Source: JAJPKR01 sp050746125
GTDB taxonomy: Bacteria > Acidobacteriota > Terriglobia > Terriglobales > SCQP01
DNA: 64,000 nucleotides
Reading direction: 5' to 3'
Assembly (NCBI GenBank): GCA_050746125.1
Contig: JBOGKX010000002.1
Coordinates: 58,168-122,167, forward strand
Below, piece by piece: positions 50,280 to 59,530 of the stretch. Numbering within the stretch: the stretch's first letter is position 1; every line of letters starts with the position of its first letter. The notes under the pieces were generated by a model that was not told the DNA's origin, searched no databases, and saw nothing but the letters and a program-made list of their open reading frames with translations. Both the position numbers and the translations under genes were made by a program.

Positions 50280-50942
50280 TTATTGGCGCAGGACGACATG
50301 GGAAAAGACCGCGGTCTGCATGGCGGCGGCGTCGTGGGCACAGACGCCGAGGCCGAGATCGACGACTCGGCCCAGAACGACCGTGACCGGGCCGCTGCGG
50401 GTCCACGTCGCGCCGTCACGCGAAACCATCATCGTGAACTGGTCGCCGCGCCGCTGCAGGCGGAGATGGAGGGGCGCGTTCACCGGCGACTGAACCTCTT
50501 CGGTCGCCGCGCCTTGGCTGCGGCGGTATTGCAGCGAAGTCAGGCCGACACCGTGCAGCGCCACATCGGCATAGGGCGAACCGGGATCCAGGCTCTGCCG
50601 CGCCATCAGCACCGCCTTGCGATGCGGGTTGCCGCCGGAACCCACCAATTGGACATCGGCGGATAACGTGAAGTCGCCGCTCACGGGGCGATATAGGAAG
50701 TAAAAGGCGTCGGCGGCGGCCCAGATATTCACGCCACCGCCGGTGACGCGGTACTCGCCGGTCTTAGCGTCGAAGCTGGCCGCGCCGGGCTGGGCCGAGG
50801 CGCCAATCTCGGCTTGCGCGGCAAAGATGCCGACCGACGGCGTTGCCGGCGCCGGCAGCGGCGCGCCCGCCGGCGCGAACCCGACCGACAGGCAGAAAAG
50901 CGGGATGGCGGCGAGTAGCATGGTGCGCGGGCGCTCGGTCAC
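50280..50942 (-). CDS. Exported DUF1349-like concanavalin-fold protein
   Basis: A 220-residue protein. Signal peptide (RTMLLAAIPLFCLSVGFAPA), then a jelly-roll domain with DAFYFLYRPVSGDFTLSADV, RKAVLMARQSLDPGSPYADV and RLQRRGDQFTMMVSRDGATW, the pattern of LamG/DUF1349-type lectin-like domains often attached to TolB-like proteins in Acidobacteriota. No catalytic residues expected; probably binds carbohydrate. GTG 50942 is chosen because AGGAGA lies 6 bases upstream; ATG 50921 is possible. Divergent from the second receptor. Confidence 0.78.
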   Translation of the reverse strand: MTERPRTMLLAAIPLFCLSVGFAPAGAPLPAPATPSVGIFAAQAEIGASAQPGAASFDAKTGEYRVTGGGVNIWAAADAFYFLYRPVSGDFTLSADVQLVGSGGNPHRKAVLMARQSLDPGSPYADVALHGVGLTSLQYRRSQGAATEEVQSPVNAPLHLRLQRRGDQFTMMVSRDGATWTRSGPVTVVLGRVVDLGLGVCAHDAAAMQTAVFSHVVLRQ

Positions 50943-51127
50943 GGGTGGTCTCCTGGCCGCGACCAGCATAGCCGATTCGCCCGCCTGCGGCGGGGGGCGC
51001 GAGGTTCTTTTTCGGCAAAAGCGCTAAGGCGAGACAAGACGGGGCGGGGCGGCGGGCGGTAGCGTACCGGCTGGCGCGAGTGGCGGCAACGGCGCGCGCC
51101 ACCGGCGCGAGGAAACGGAGACCACGG

Positions 51128-54100
51128 ATGAAAACCCGCAGCTTGGCGGCAGTATTTTCCGGCATGGCGATGCTGGCGCTTTGCGCCACCCTGGGGGCGC
51201 AAGCGACGACCTCCTTGCGCGGCACCGTGACCGATCCGAGCGGCGCCGCCGTGCCCAATGCGCGGCTGGTGCTGACGAACCCCGCCACCAATGTCTCCCG
51301 GCAGGCCACCAGCGCCTCCGACGGCAGCTACAGCTTCGTGGCGGTGTTGCCCGGCAACTACGACCTGACGGTGAGCGCCAACGGCTTCAAGACGTTCGAG
51401 CGGAAGGGCTTCGCGCTGGAGGTCAACCTGCCGGCCACCGAGAACGTGCGGCTGGCGGTGGGCGCCGTTTCCTCGACGGTGGAGGTGAGCGGGCAAGCGC
51501 CGCTGCTTAACACCACCGACGCCAGCGTTGGGCAAGCGATGGGCAGCAACGCGGTCGAGAATCTGCCCCTGCGCGCGGAAAACACGGCGCTGCTGCTCAG
51601 CTTGCAGCCGGGCGTGACCTTCACCGGCAGCACGACGGATATGCGCTCGGGCTCGGTGAATGGCGAGCGCAGCGATCAGAACAACATCACCCTGGACGGC
51701 GTCAGCAACAACGACGAATTCGCGAACTACGCCTTCGACGGCGTGCTCCCCACCACGCCCTTTTCCGTGCAGGAGTTCCGCGTCACCACCTCGAACTACG
51801 CTCCCGACCAAGGGCACACCGCCGGCGCCCAGATCGCGATGGTGACCAAGGGCGGTACCGATCATTTCCATGGCTCGCTGTACGAGTTCAACCGCACCCA
51901 GTTCGGCGAGGCCAACGATTATTTCCTGAAGACTTCCGAGCTGCTCAACAACCAGCCCAACAAGCCGCCGCATTTGGTGCGCAACGTCTATGGCGGCACG
52001 ATCGGCGGACCGCTGGTCAAGAACCGCCTGTTTTTCTTCGTGAACTACGAAGGGCACCGGCAATCGGCGGCGTCGAGCGCCGTACGCACCATTCCCACCG
52101 CCACGCTGCGCGACGGCATCATTCAATACGCGTGCGCCGACGCCTCCCAGTGCCCGGGCGGCAGCGTCGCGGGGGTGAGCGGGCAGAGCTACACAATCGC
52201 GCCAGGCTACTACGGGGTTGCGCCGACGCAACTCAAGAAAATGGACCCGCTAGGCGCCGGCCCCAGCGCGGTGGCGCTGAACTACTTCCAGAGCTATCCG
52301 CTGCCCAATGATTTCAGCGTGGGCAACACGGTGAACTACGCCGGCTATCGCTTCGGCGCGCCCAGCCGCTCGGCCGACAACTGGTACATCGGCCGCTTCG
52401 ATTACAACCTGACGCCGGACGGCAGCCAGGCGCTGTTTTTCCGCGGCACGGCGGTGGACGACAACGCGAGCGGCGTGCCGTTCTTGCCCGGCATGGCGCC
52501 GGAGAACAAGTCCGTGAACCTGAGCAAGGGCTTCGTGCTGGGCTACACGGCGGTATACAACGCCAACTGGGTGAATAGCTTCCGCGTCGGGCTCACGCGG
52601 CAGAGCACCGGCTCGATCGGCGACGGCGACCTGCCCTGGGTCGAGATGCGGGGCCTCAGCCAAGACATCAACCGCACGGGCGGAGTGGTGGCGCCGGTCT
52701 ACAACTTTGTCGATACGCTGAGCTGGCATAAGGGAGCGCACAATTTCCAGTTCGGCACGAACATCTTAGCCATCCGCCGCAATAGCCAGAGCGATTCGAA
52801 CTCCTTCAGCGACGTGCTTACCAACTCCGACTGGGTCGACACCTCCGGCTTCGCCGGCAAGACGGCCAGCCCGCTGAACCCGGCCAGCGCCGGCCTGCCC
52901 GACATTAGCGGCGGCTTCGCCAATGCCTACGACTTTCCGCTGGCGGCGATGATGGGCATCGGAAGCGAGGTGGACGCGCGCTACAATTACGCGGTCGTCA
53001 GCGCGTCGCAAGCGGCGCCGCTATCGCAAGGCGCGGCCGTGTCGCGGCATTGGGCCACCGACACCTACAACTTTTTCGCGCAAGACACCTGGCAAGTCTT
53101 CCCCACCCTGTCGTTCAACTACGGCCTGAACTATCAACTGATGACACCGGTGGCGGAGACGCGCGGCCAGGAGGTCGAGCCCAACATCAACATGGGCGAC
53201 TGGTTCAGCCAGCGCGCCGCCAACATGGCGAAGGGCATTCCGTCGAATCAAGACCCGATCATTCGCTTCGCGCCCGCCGGCCCGGTGTTCAAGCAGCCTG
53301 GGCTCTACAGCACGCAGACCAAGAACTTCGCGCCCCGCATCGGCCTGGCGTGGTCGCCGCGGGCGACCTCGGGCTGGCTGCACACGCTCTTCGGCAACGG
53401 GCAGAGCGCGGTGCGGGCCGGCTTCGGCATGTACTACGACAACTTCGGGCCGGCGCTGGCGCTGACCTACGACGCGGTCGGCTCGTTCGGACTGTCTTCG
53501 GTGCTGCAGAATCCCGCCGGCGAGCTGAGCCTGACGGATGCGCCGCGGATCACGGACATGCACGAGATTCCGACGACGAACAACAGTGGCCAGACCATCA
53601 TGCCGGCGGCGCCATCCTCGACCTTCCCGGTTACATATTCCGGCGTCGAGGCCATTGCGCGCGGCATCGACCAGTCGCTCAAGACGCCGTACTCGTATGC
53701 CGCCGACCTCTCGATCGAGCGCAACCTGCCGGGCGGCATGACGCTCGACCTCAGCTACGTGGGCCACTACGCCCATCGCTTGCTGGTCTATGACGACATC
53801 GCCACGCCCACGGACCTGGTGGACCCGAAATCGGGCATCGACTATTTCAGCGCCGCTACCCGGCTTTCGCAACTGGGACGCCAAAACACGCCCGACTCCG
53901 CCATCACCGCCGCGCTGATCGGACCCACGGCACAGTACTGGCAAGACATGCTGGCGCCCTCGGCGAGCGGATCCTACCGGCTGTGCTCCGTTTCCGGCGG
54001 CACGACACCCGACTTGCTCACCGCCGTGTACGACGAATTCGGCCCCAATTGCAACCTCTACAACGAGACCAGCGCGCTGTACGCCATGGATCGGCATGGG

Positions 54101-54943
54101 CGGCCCGCTTGGCCGGCGCTCGGCGAGAACAGCTTCTACAACCGCCAGTACTCCTCGCTTTACGTCTGGCGCTCGATCGGTTACTCGAACTACAACGCCT
54201 TCGAGCTGGGCCTGCACAAGCAGTCGTCGAATGGGCTGCTCTTCGGCTTCAACTACACCTTCTCGAAGTCGCTCGACATCGAATCCATGGACGAGCGCGG
54301 CGCGCGCAACAACTCGGCGGTGATCATCAATCCCTGGTCGCCCTATCAGCTCTACGGGCCGGCCGACTCCGACCTGCGGCATCAGGTCAACGCTTATTGG
54401 GTGGCGCCGCTGCCCTTCGGGCGCGGGCAATTTTTCGCCGGCAACGCCGGGCGCGCCCTCAACGCGGTGATCGGCGGCTGGCAATTGTCGGGCACCACGC
54501 GCTGGACTTCGGGCTTTCCGGCCAGCGTGCTGATGGCCTTTACTTGGCCGACCAACTGGGAAGAGATGGGGTTGGGCAACATGACCGCCGCGCCCGCCAC
54601 GGGCGTAACGCTCGTGAACGGCAAGCCCAATGTATTCCAGGATCCCGCGGCGGCGGCGAAGGATTTCGCCTTCGCCTATCCGGGGCAGAGCGGGATGCGG
54701 AACACGTTTCGCGGCGCAGGCTTTTTCGATTGGGATATGAGCCTGGCCAAGCAGTTCACCCTTCCCGGCACCGAGAACCAGCACCTACGGGCACGCTGGA
54801 GCGTTTTCAACGTGCCCAATTCGCATAGTTTCGACATCAACTCGGCGCAGCTCGAGTGGGATGATTCCAGCACCTTCGGCAACTACACCGGCACGCTGAC
54901 GGAGCCGCGGGTGATGGAGTTTTCGCTGCTGTACTCGTTTTAA
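51128..54943 (+). CDS. Oar-like TonB-dependent outer-membrane receptor
   Basis: A 1271-residue protein. Signal peptide (AAVFSGMAMLALCATLGAQA), CarboxypepD_reg-like domain (SLRGTVTDPSGAAVPNARLV to KGFALEVNLPATENVRLAVG), plug (VENLPLRAENTALLLSLQPG, DQNNITLDGVSNNDEF) and a large barrel with VYGGTIGGPLVKNRLFFFVN and a final Phe (VMEFSLLYSF). It is longer than the first receptor by ~280 residues, mostly in extracellular loops (TRLSQLGRQNTPDSAITAAL region). Substrate unknown; such receptors in this phylum are linked to polysaccharide or peptide uptake. ATG 51128 follows CGGAGACCACGG. Confidence 0.93.
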   Translation: MKTRSLAAVFSGMAMLALCATLGAQATTSLRGTVTDPSGAAVPNARLVLTNPATNVSRQATSASDGSYSFVAVLPGNYDLTVSANGFKTFERKGFALEVNLPATENVRLAVGAVSSTVEVSGQAPLLNTTDASVGQAMGSNAVENLPLRAENTALLLSLQPGVTFTGSTTDMRSGSVNGERSDQNNITLDGVSNNDEFANYAFDGVLPTTPFSVQEFRVTTSNYAPDQGHTAGAQIAMVTKGGTDHFHGSLYEFNRTQFGEANDYFLKTSELLNNQPNKPPHLVRNVYGGTIGGPLVKNRLFFFVNYEGHRQSAASSAVRTIPTATLRDGIIQYACADASQCPGGSVAGVSGQSYTIAPGYYGVAPTQLKKMDPLGAGPSAVALNYFQSYPLPNDFSVGNTVNYAGYRFGAPSRSADNWYIGRFDYNLTPDGSQALFFRGTAVDDNASGVPFLPGMAPENKSVNLSKGFVLGYTAVYNANWVNSFRVGLTRQSTGSIGDGDLPWVEMRGLSQDINRTGGVVAPVYNFVDTLSWHKGAHNFQFGTNILAIRRNSQSDSNSFSDVLTNSDWVDTSGFAGKTASPLNPASAGLPDISGGFANAYDFPLAAMMGIGSEVDARYNYAVVSASQAAPLSQGAAVSRHWATDTYNFFAQDTWQVFPTLSFNYGLNYQLMTPVAETRGQEVEPNINMGDWFSQRAANMAKGIPSNQDPIIRFAPAGPVFKQPGLYSTQTKNFAPRIGLAWSPRATSGWLHTLFGNGQSAVRAGFGMYYDNFGPALALTYDAVGSFGLSSVLQNPAGELSLTDAPRITDMHEIPTTNNSGQTIMPAAPSSTFPVTYSGVEAIARGIDQSLKTPYSYAADLSIERNLPGGMTLDLSYVGHYAHRLLVYDDIATPTDLVDPKSGIDYFSAATRLSQLGRQNTPDSAITAALIGPTAQYWQDMLAPSASGSYRLCSVSGGTTPDLLTAVYDEFGPNCNLYNETSALYAMDRHGRPAWPALGENSFYNRQYSSLYVWRSIGYSNYNAFELGLHKQSSNGLLFGFNYTFSKSLDIESMDERGARNNSAVIINPWSPYQLYGPADSDLRHQVNAYWVAPLPFGRGQFFAGNAGRALNAVIGGWQLSGTTRWTSGFPASVLMAFTWPTNWEEMGLGNMTAAPATGVTLVNGKPNVFQDPAAAAKDFAFAYPGQSGMRNTFRGAGFFDWDMSLAKQFTLPGTENQHLRARWSVFNVPNSHSFDINSAQLEWDDSSTFGNYTGTLTEPRVMEFSLLYSF

Positions 54944-54970
54944 CCCGGCAGCGGCGAAGGGGGCGGTGAG

Positions 54971-55807
54971 TCAGCCGCGCAGCAAGCGGCGATACTGGCG
55001 CGGCGAAGCGCCGACGATGGCGCGGAAGGCGCGGCTGAATTGGCTCTGGTCGGCAAAGCCGCTGGCCAGCGCGATCTCGGCGAGCGCGAGGCCGGGCTGG
55101 GCCAGGGCGCGGCGGGCAGCTTCGACGCGGCGGCGGCGGATGTAGTCGGCGACGGTGCAGCCGGTGAAGCGCCGGAACGAGCGGGAGAGATGCACGGGAT
55201 GGACGCCGGCGACGCGCGCTAGCTCGGCCAGCGACAGCGGCTCGGCCAAGCGGTCGTGAATGGCCTCGCGCACGCCGGTCAGCCAAGCCGGCGGCTGGCG
55301 CGCCGGTCCGGCTTCCAGCCGCAGCAGGTGGGCGAAAATTTCCAGCAGCAAGCCCTCGAGGGCCAGCGAGGAGAGCGCCAGAGCGCGGCGAAACTCGCGA
55401 TAGAAACGCGCCGCCAGCCAGACCGGCTCGCCGCCGGAGACGTGGACGGGGGCGGCAAGGGACGGGCCATGGCCGCGCAGCTGCTCGACCAGCGGCGGCA
55501 ACAGCTCGATATTCAGCCCCACCGCGCCTTCGGGACCGAAGCGGTCGGAGTGCAGCTCGCCGGCGGGATGGAGCGTCACCGAGCCGGGCTCCGAGAGGCG
55601 CGTCTCCCGCCCGCACCACTGCTCCGCCGTGCCGCGCACGTTGATGCCCAGGTACATCGCGCCGTGCGTATGAGCCGGGATCTCGAGCAAGGGCGGATAC
55701 ACCGTCTCTTCGACGCACAGCAGCGGCGATCGGGATTGCCGCAGGCGCAGCCCGTGGAAAGGCACGGGGGTGACGGCGCAACTCGGCGCGGAAGTCTCAA
55801 AGGACAT
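54971..55807 (-). CDS. AraC-family transcriptional regulator
   Basis: A 278-residue protein. An N-terminal cupin-like sensor domain (YPPLLEIPAHTHGAMYLGIN, SVTLHPAGELHSDRF) is followed by the double helix-turn-helix at residues ~175-278 (LSLAELARVAGVHPVHLSRS, LALAEIALASGFADQSQFSR with the conserved G-F-x-D-Q-S-x-F-x-R-x-F signature). The start is ATG 55807. It is divergent from the ADOP permease with 134 bases between them, so it may control that gene and itself; the effector is unknown. Confidence 0.93.
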   Translation of the reverse strand: MSFETSAPSCAVTPVPFHGLRLRQSRSPLLCVEETVYPPLLEIPAHTHGAMYLGINVRGTAEQWCGRETRLSEPGSVTLHPAGELHSDRFGPEGAVGLNIELLPPLVEQLRGHGPSLAAPVHVSGGEPVWLAARFYREFRRALALSSLALEGLLLEIFAHLLRLEAGPARQPPAWLTGVREAIHDRLAEPLSLAELARVAGVHPVHLSRSFRRFTGCTVADYIRRRRVEAARRALAQPGLALAEIALASGFADQSQFSRAFRAIVGASPRQYRRLLRG

Positions 55808-55840
55808 GGGGGAACCCGTAGCGGCAAACAGCGTGAGTAG

Positions 55841-55869
55841 GTTTTAGCACGCGCGGCGGGCGGCGTCAA
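55841..55869 (-). promoter_or_regulatory. Promoter of the AraC gene
   Basis: Minus strand: TTGACG (55864-55869), 17-bp spacer, TAAAAC (55841-55846). It gives a leader of ~27 bases. It faces the ADOP promoter less than 60 bases away, so a bound AraC protein could affect both. Confidence 0.7.
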
Positions 55870-55899
55870 TCGCGCGCGTGGCGACGTCCGCGCCGGGGC

Positions 55900-55905
55900 T
55901 ATAAT
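55900..55905 (+). promoter_or_regulatory. -10 element of the second ADOP gene
   Basis: A perfect TATAAT 36 bases before ATG 55942. No good -35 is found at 16-18 bp, which fits a promoter that needs an activator such as the divergent AraC protein. Confidence 0.5.
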
Positions 55906-55941
55906 GACGGCCGGCCGAGCCAACCGGGCGAAGGCGATGCG

Positions 55942-58416
55942 ATGAGGGGCGCACAAGACGGGATGCGCAGGCGGCGGCGTTGGGGCTGGGGCGAAGATTT
56001 GGCGCGCGATCTCGCCTATGCGGCCCGCGGCTTGCGGCGCGACGCCGCCTTCACCGCCGCCGCCATCGTCACGCTGGCGCTAGCGGTGGGCGCAAACGTG
56101 GCGGTCTTCGCGGTGATCCACGCCGTGCTGCTGCGGCCGCTGCCGCTGGGCAACCCGCAGGAGCTAGAGTGGATCGCGCCGCCGCCCTCGAAGTGCGGTC
56201 TTTCCTGCGAGACCTATTCCGCCGACGCGTTCGAGGAGTTCCGGGCGCAAGCGGGCGGCGTGCTGAGCGACGTCACCGGCTACTACGCCTTTTCCACAGC
56301 GGACAACGATCGCCTCGCCGGCCGCGACGGGGAGCCGCGGCCGGCGACGGGCCTGGGCGTGGTCTGGAATTTCTTCCGGGTTTTGCAGGTGGCGCCAGCG
56401 CTGGGGCGCGGCTTCCGGGCAGCCGACGCCGGCGAGAACAGCGCGCCGGTAGCGCTTTTGTCCTACGGCTTCTGGATGGCGCGCTTCGGCGGCGATGCGC
56501 GCATCGTCGGGCAGACGGTCGAGCTCAATGGCCGCGCCACCACGATCGCCGGCGTGCTGCCGCGCAGCTTCGACTTCGGCGCGGTCTTCGCGCCCGGCGC
56601 CGACGTGCAGATCTTCCAGCCGCTGGCGCTCGACGACATTCGCGACGACGGCAATACGCTGACCATGATCGGCCGGCGGCGGGCGGGCGTGACACCGGCG
56701 GCGGCGCAGGCGGAGGCGAACCTGGTGGCGCCGCGCCTGGAGTTCAATCGCAAATATCCGCAGTCCAAGGGCCGCTACCGCACCGTGCTGACGCCGCTCG
56801 ATCGCTACGTCATCGGCAGCCTGCGGGCGCCGCTGACGCTGCTCTGGTGCGGGGTGGGGCTGATTCTGCTGATTGCCTGCGCCAATCTCTCGAACTTGCT
56901 GCTGGCGCGGGGCTCGACGCGCAGCCGCGAGCTGGCGCTGCGCGCCGCGCTGGGAGCGGGACGGGGGCGGGTGCTGCGGCAGCTGCTGGCGGAGAGCCTG
57001 CTCTTGGCGGCGGGCGGCGGCGCGCTGGGGCTGGCGCTGGCCGGCGCGATCGCCTCGTTTCTCGCGCGGCAAAGCGCGGTCGCGCTGCCGCTGCTGCGCG
57101 ACGTGCGCGTGGGCGGCGCGGAGGCGGCGTGGTCGGTGCTGGCGGCGCTAGCCGCGGTGGCGCTCTTCGGCGTCTTCCCCGGCCTCAAAGCGGGAGCGGT
57201 AGATGTGGCGCAACGGCTGCGGGAGGCGGGACCGAACCTGAGCGCGGCGGGGACGCACGAGCGCGCACGCAGCGTGTTGGCGGCGGCCGAGGTGGCGCTG
57301 GCTTGCCTGCTGCTCACCGGCGCGGGGCTGCTGCTGCGCAGCTTCATGCACGCGGTGGACGTGGATCTCGGCTTTCAGCCGGATCATGCCGCCACGATTC
57401 GGCTCGCGTACCGGCGCGGCAGCTTGGATGAGACGAGCGCCGGCTGGCAGCGCATCCTGGAACGGGTGCAGACGGTGCCCGGCGTCGCCGCCGCCGGCAT
57501 CGTGGATTACTTGCCGTTCGGGGGGAACCGGAGCTGGGGGCCGCTCATCGCCAAGGGCGGGACCTATCGGCGCGGCGCGACGCCCGAGCCGCTGGTTTAC
57601 GTGATCTCGCCCGGCTTCCTGCGCGCCATGGGGATGCGGCTGGAGGGCGGGAGGGATTTCCGCTGGAGCGACGACAAGCACGGCCAGCAGGTGGCGATCG
57701 TCAACGAGGCGGTCGCGCGGGCGCTTTGGCCGGGACGCAGCGCGGTGGGGCAATGGGCGACGATGCTCGGGCTCGGCGACCGGCTGATCGTGGGCGTGAT
57801 CGCCGACGTACACCAGACCAAGATCGAAAAGCACCCCGGGTGGCAGATTTATTTTCCGGCCACGCAGGAGATGCCAATCGGCGCGGAACTGGTGGTGCGT
57901 TCGCGGCCGCCGCCGGCGGCGCTCCAGGGCAGCGTGGTGGGGGCGCTGCGGGCGCTCGATCCGGCGCAGCCGGTGGCGCCGCTGCGGCCTATCCGTGAGA
58001 TCGTCAATCGCGCCCTCTCGCCGCGCTGGTTTTTCCTGCTGCTGGTGGGCGCGCTGGCGGGCTTGGGCCTGGGGCTGGCGGCGCTGGGCATTTATGGCGT
58101 GATTGCCTATTCGGTGGCGCGGCGTGCGCCGGAGTTGGGGATACGGGCGGCGCTAGGGGCGACGCCGGCGCGGCTGCGGCGGGAGGTGGTGGGCCGCACG
58201 CTGGGCTTGAGCGCGGCGGGCATCGCCGCCGGCATCGTGCTTTCGCTGCTCATGGCGCGCGCCATGGCGAGCTTGCTCTTCGGCGTCGCCCCGCTGGACC
58301 CGGCGACGTTCGTGGCCACGATTCTGGTCATGGGCGGCATCGCCGCGCTGGCCGGCTATATTCCCGCGCGCCGCGCCGCGGCGGCCTCGCCGATTGCCGC
58401 CCTGCGCGACCAGTGA
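55942..58416 (+). CDS. ADOP-type ABC permease (MacB_PCD/FtsX duplicated)
   Basis: An 824-residue inner-membrane protein. The entry helix (RRDAAFTAAAIVTLALAVGA) follows a short basic start with only a trace of the prefix domain (DLARDLAYAARGLRRD), unlike the PadR-linked copy at 4.2 kb. Two repeats each hold a MacB periplasmic domain and an FtsX core (LIACANLSNLLLARGSTRSR, ALRAALGAGRGRVLRQLLAE; then GIRAALGATPARLRREVVGR and a YIPARRAAAASPIAAL end). No ATPase is fused or adjacent. Possible roles by family: export or mechanotransmission across the envelope. Intact, in contrast with the first copy. Confidence 0.92.
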   Translation: MRGAQDGMRRRRRWGWGEDLARDLAYAARGLRRDAAFTAAAIVTLALAVGANVAVFAVIHAVLLRPLPLGNPQELEWIAPPPSKCGLSCETYSADAFEEFRAQAGGVLSDVTGYYAFSTADNDRLAGRDGEPRPATGLGVVWNFFRVLQVAPALGRGFRAADAGENSAPVALLSYGFWMARFGGDARIVGQTVELNGRATTIAGVLPRSFDFGAVFAPGADVQIFQPLALDDIRDDGNTLTMIGRRRAGVTPAAAQAEANLVAPRLEFNRKYPQSKGRYRTVLTPLDRYVIGSLRAPLTLLWCGVGLILLIACANLSNLLLARGSTRSRELALRAALGAGRGRVLRQLLAESLLLAAGGGALGLALAGAIASFLARQSAVALPLLRDVRVGGAEAAWSVLAALAAVALFGVFPGLKAGAVDVAQRLREAGPNLSAAGTHERARSVLAAAEVALACLLLTGAGLLLRSFMHAVDVDLGFQPDHAATIRLAYRRGSLDETSAGWQRILERVQTVPGVAAAGIVDYLPFGGNRSWGPLIAKGGTYRRGATPEPLVYVISPGFLRAMGMRLEGGRDFRWSDDKHGQQVAIVNEAVARALWPGRSAVGQWATMLGLGDRLIVGVIADVHQTKIEKHPGWQIYFPATQEMPIGAELVVRSRPPPAALQGSVVGALRALDPAQPVAPLRPIREIVNRALSPRWFFLLLVGALAGLGLGLAALGIYGVIAYSVARRAPELGIRAALGATPARLRREVVGRTLGLSAAGIAAGIVLSLLMARAMASLLFGVAPLDPATFVATILVMGGIAALAGYIPARRAAAASPIAALRDQ

Positions 58417-59524
58417 CGCTACCGGGGCGATAAGCATCGCATCGCGTCGTTTCGTGGCCAGCCCGTACGGAACCGCCGGCGGCTCCTGGCGACCGGAGCG
58501 CTAGGCGCGCGGGCGAGAGCCGCGGCAAGACGGGCGCGCTCGCGCGCCGATAGGGCTGGCACTGGCGGGCGAGGGTGAAGGTGGCGGGGCAGCCGAGGAT
58601 GCGCGCGGCCTCGAGGAGGCGGGTGCGCGGGGCTTCTTGCGCCGGCCCGCCGCCGCAGATAAGCCGGCGCGCGTGCGCCTGGTCGCTTTTCCAGCCGGCC
58701 AAGCTCTCGAGCCCGCCGACCTGCCACACCGCCCCTTCGGCGTCGTCGAGCAAATAAAGCCGACCCTCGCTCCAGCGAGCCCGGCCGCCGAAGCCGACAA
58801 TCACGGAAGCACCGGGGGCGCCGATCAGCAAGACGACGTGCGGCAAGGCGACGACGGCGCGATTGGGCCCCACCAGGCAGACGTCGCGCGCCTTTTCGAA
58901 ACCGCGATCGCTGGCCAGCCGGGAAATTCTGCCGGCGCCGGCGGGCCAAATGAAAAGGCTATTGCCGACGATGGCAGCCAGCCCGAGGGCGTTCCACGAG
59001 GCGGCGCGCAGCGGACCGGCGATGCGCGCGATGGGAAAGCGCCGGCCATCGCGGCGCAAGGCGATGAACTCGACCGCGCCCGAGGCTTCCATCGCCTCGA
59101 CGGCGACGTCGCCGCCGGAGTCGAGCAGGCGCGCGCCCGGCGAGAGGCCCGGCACGGCAGTGCGGATCATGGCGGCGCCGTCCGGATCCATGAAAAGGAA
59201 GCCGGCGGCGGTCTGGAGACCGATGCGGCCGCCGGCATCGAAGCTGAGGCCTTGCGTCACCGGCAGCACGGGGACGGCGAAGATGCGGCCCGCGCCCACG
59301 GCCAGCAAGCGATGCGGCAGGGCGACGAGCGCCTTGCCCTGCAGCGCTTCGAAGCCGACGACGGGCTCCGCGGCGGACGCCGGAATGCGCCCGAGGAGAA
59401 CCGGCGCGAGGCGCGAATCGAAGCCACGATACACCCCGGTCCGGCAGGCGGCGGGCGTGAGCGGCGGCGCGGCGCCGAGCGCGGGCAATGATGAAGCGAG
59501 GACAAGAGCGGCGAGAGCGCGCAT
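58328..59524 (-). CDS. Secreted hypothetical protein, propeller-like, gene 4 of a secreted-protein cluster
   Basis: A 398-residue protein. Signal peptide (MRALAALVLASSLPALGAAP). The mature part has repeating strand pairs (KALVALPHRLLAVGAGRIFA, GRIGLQTAAGFLFMDPDG, NRAVVALPHVVLLIGAPGA, EGRLYLLDDAEGAVWQVGG) that suggest a beta-propeller, followed by a Cys-bearing segment (RRLICGGG, ARILGCPATF) and a basic, low-complexity tail. Its 3' end overlaps the convergent ADOP gene by 89 bases, so the last ~30 residues may not be conserved. It starts 6 bases after the stop of the upstream gene. No known family. Confidence 0.65.
   Translation of the reverse strand: MRALAALVLASSLPALGAAPPLTPAACRTGVYRGFDSRLAPVLLGRIPASAAEPVVGFEALQGKALVALPHRLLAVGAGRIFAVPVLPVTQGLSFDAGGRIGLQTAAGFLFMDPDGAAMIRTAVPGLSPGARLLDSGGDVAVEAMEASGAVEFIALRRDGRRFPIARIAGPLRAASWNALGLAAIVGNSLFIWPAGAGRISRLASDRGFEKARDVCLVGPNRAVVALPHVVLLIGAPGASVIVGFGGRARWSEGRLYLLDDAEGAVWQVGGLESLAGWKSDQAHARRLICGGGPAQEAPRTRLLEAARILGCPATFTLARQCQPYRRASAPVLPRLSPARLALRSPGAAGGSVRAGHETTRCDAYRPGSVTGRAGRQSARPPRRGAREYSRPARRCRP
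58423..58454 (+). repeat. Element B copy
   Basis: ACCGGGGCGATAAGCATCGC followed by ATCGCGTCGTTTCG, 7 bases after the ADOP stop. Unusual among copies in lying inside the 3' end of a gene on the other strand. Confidence 0.55.
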
Positions 59525-59530
59525 ATCGTC

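Noticed and set aside
53021..54784. A 587-codon leftward frame opposite the second receptor
   Set aside because: Antisense shadow of the beta-barrel coding region.
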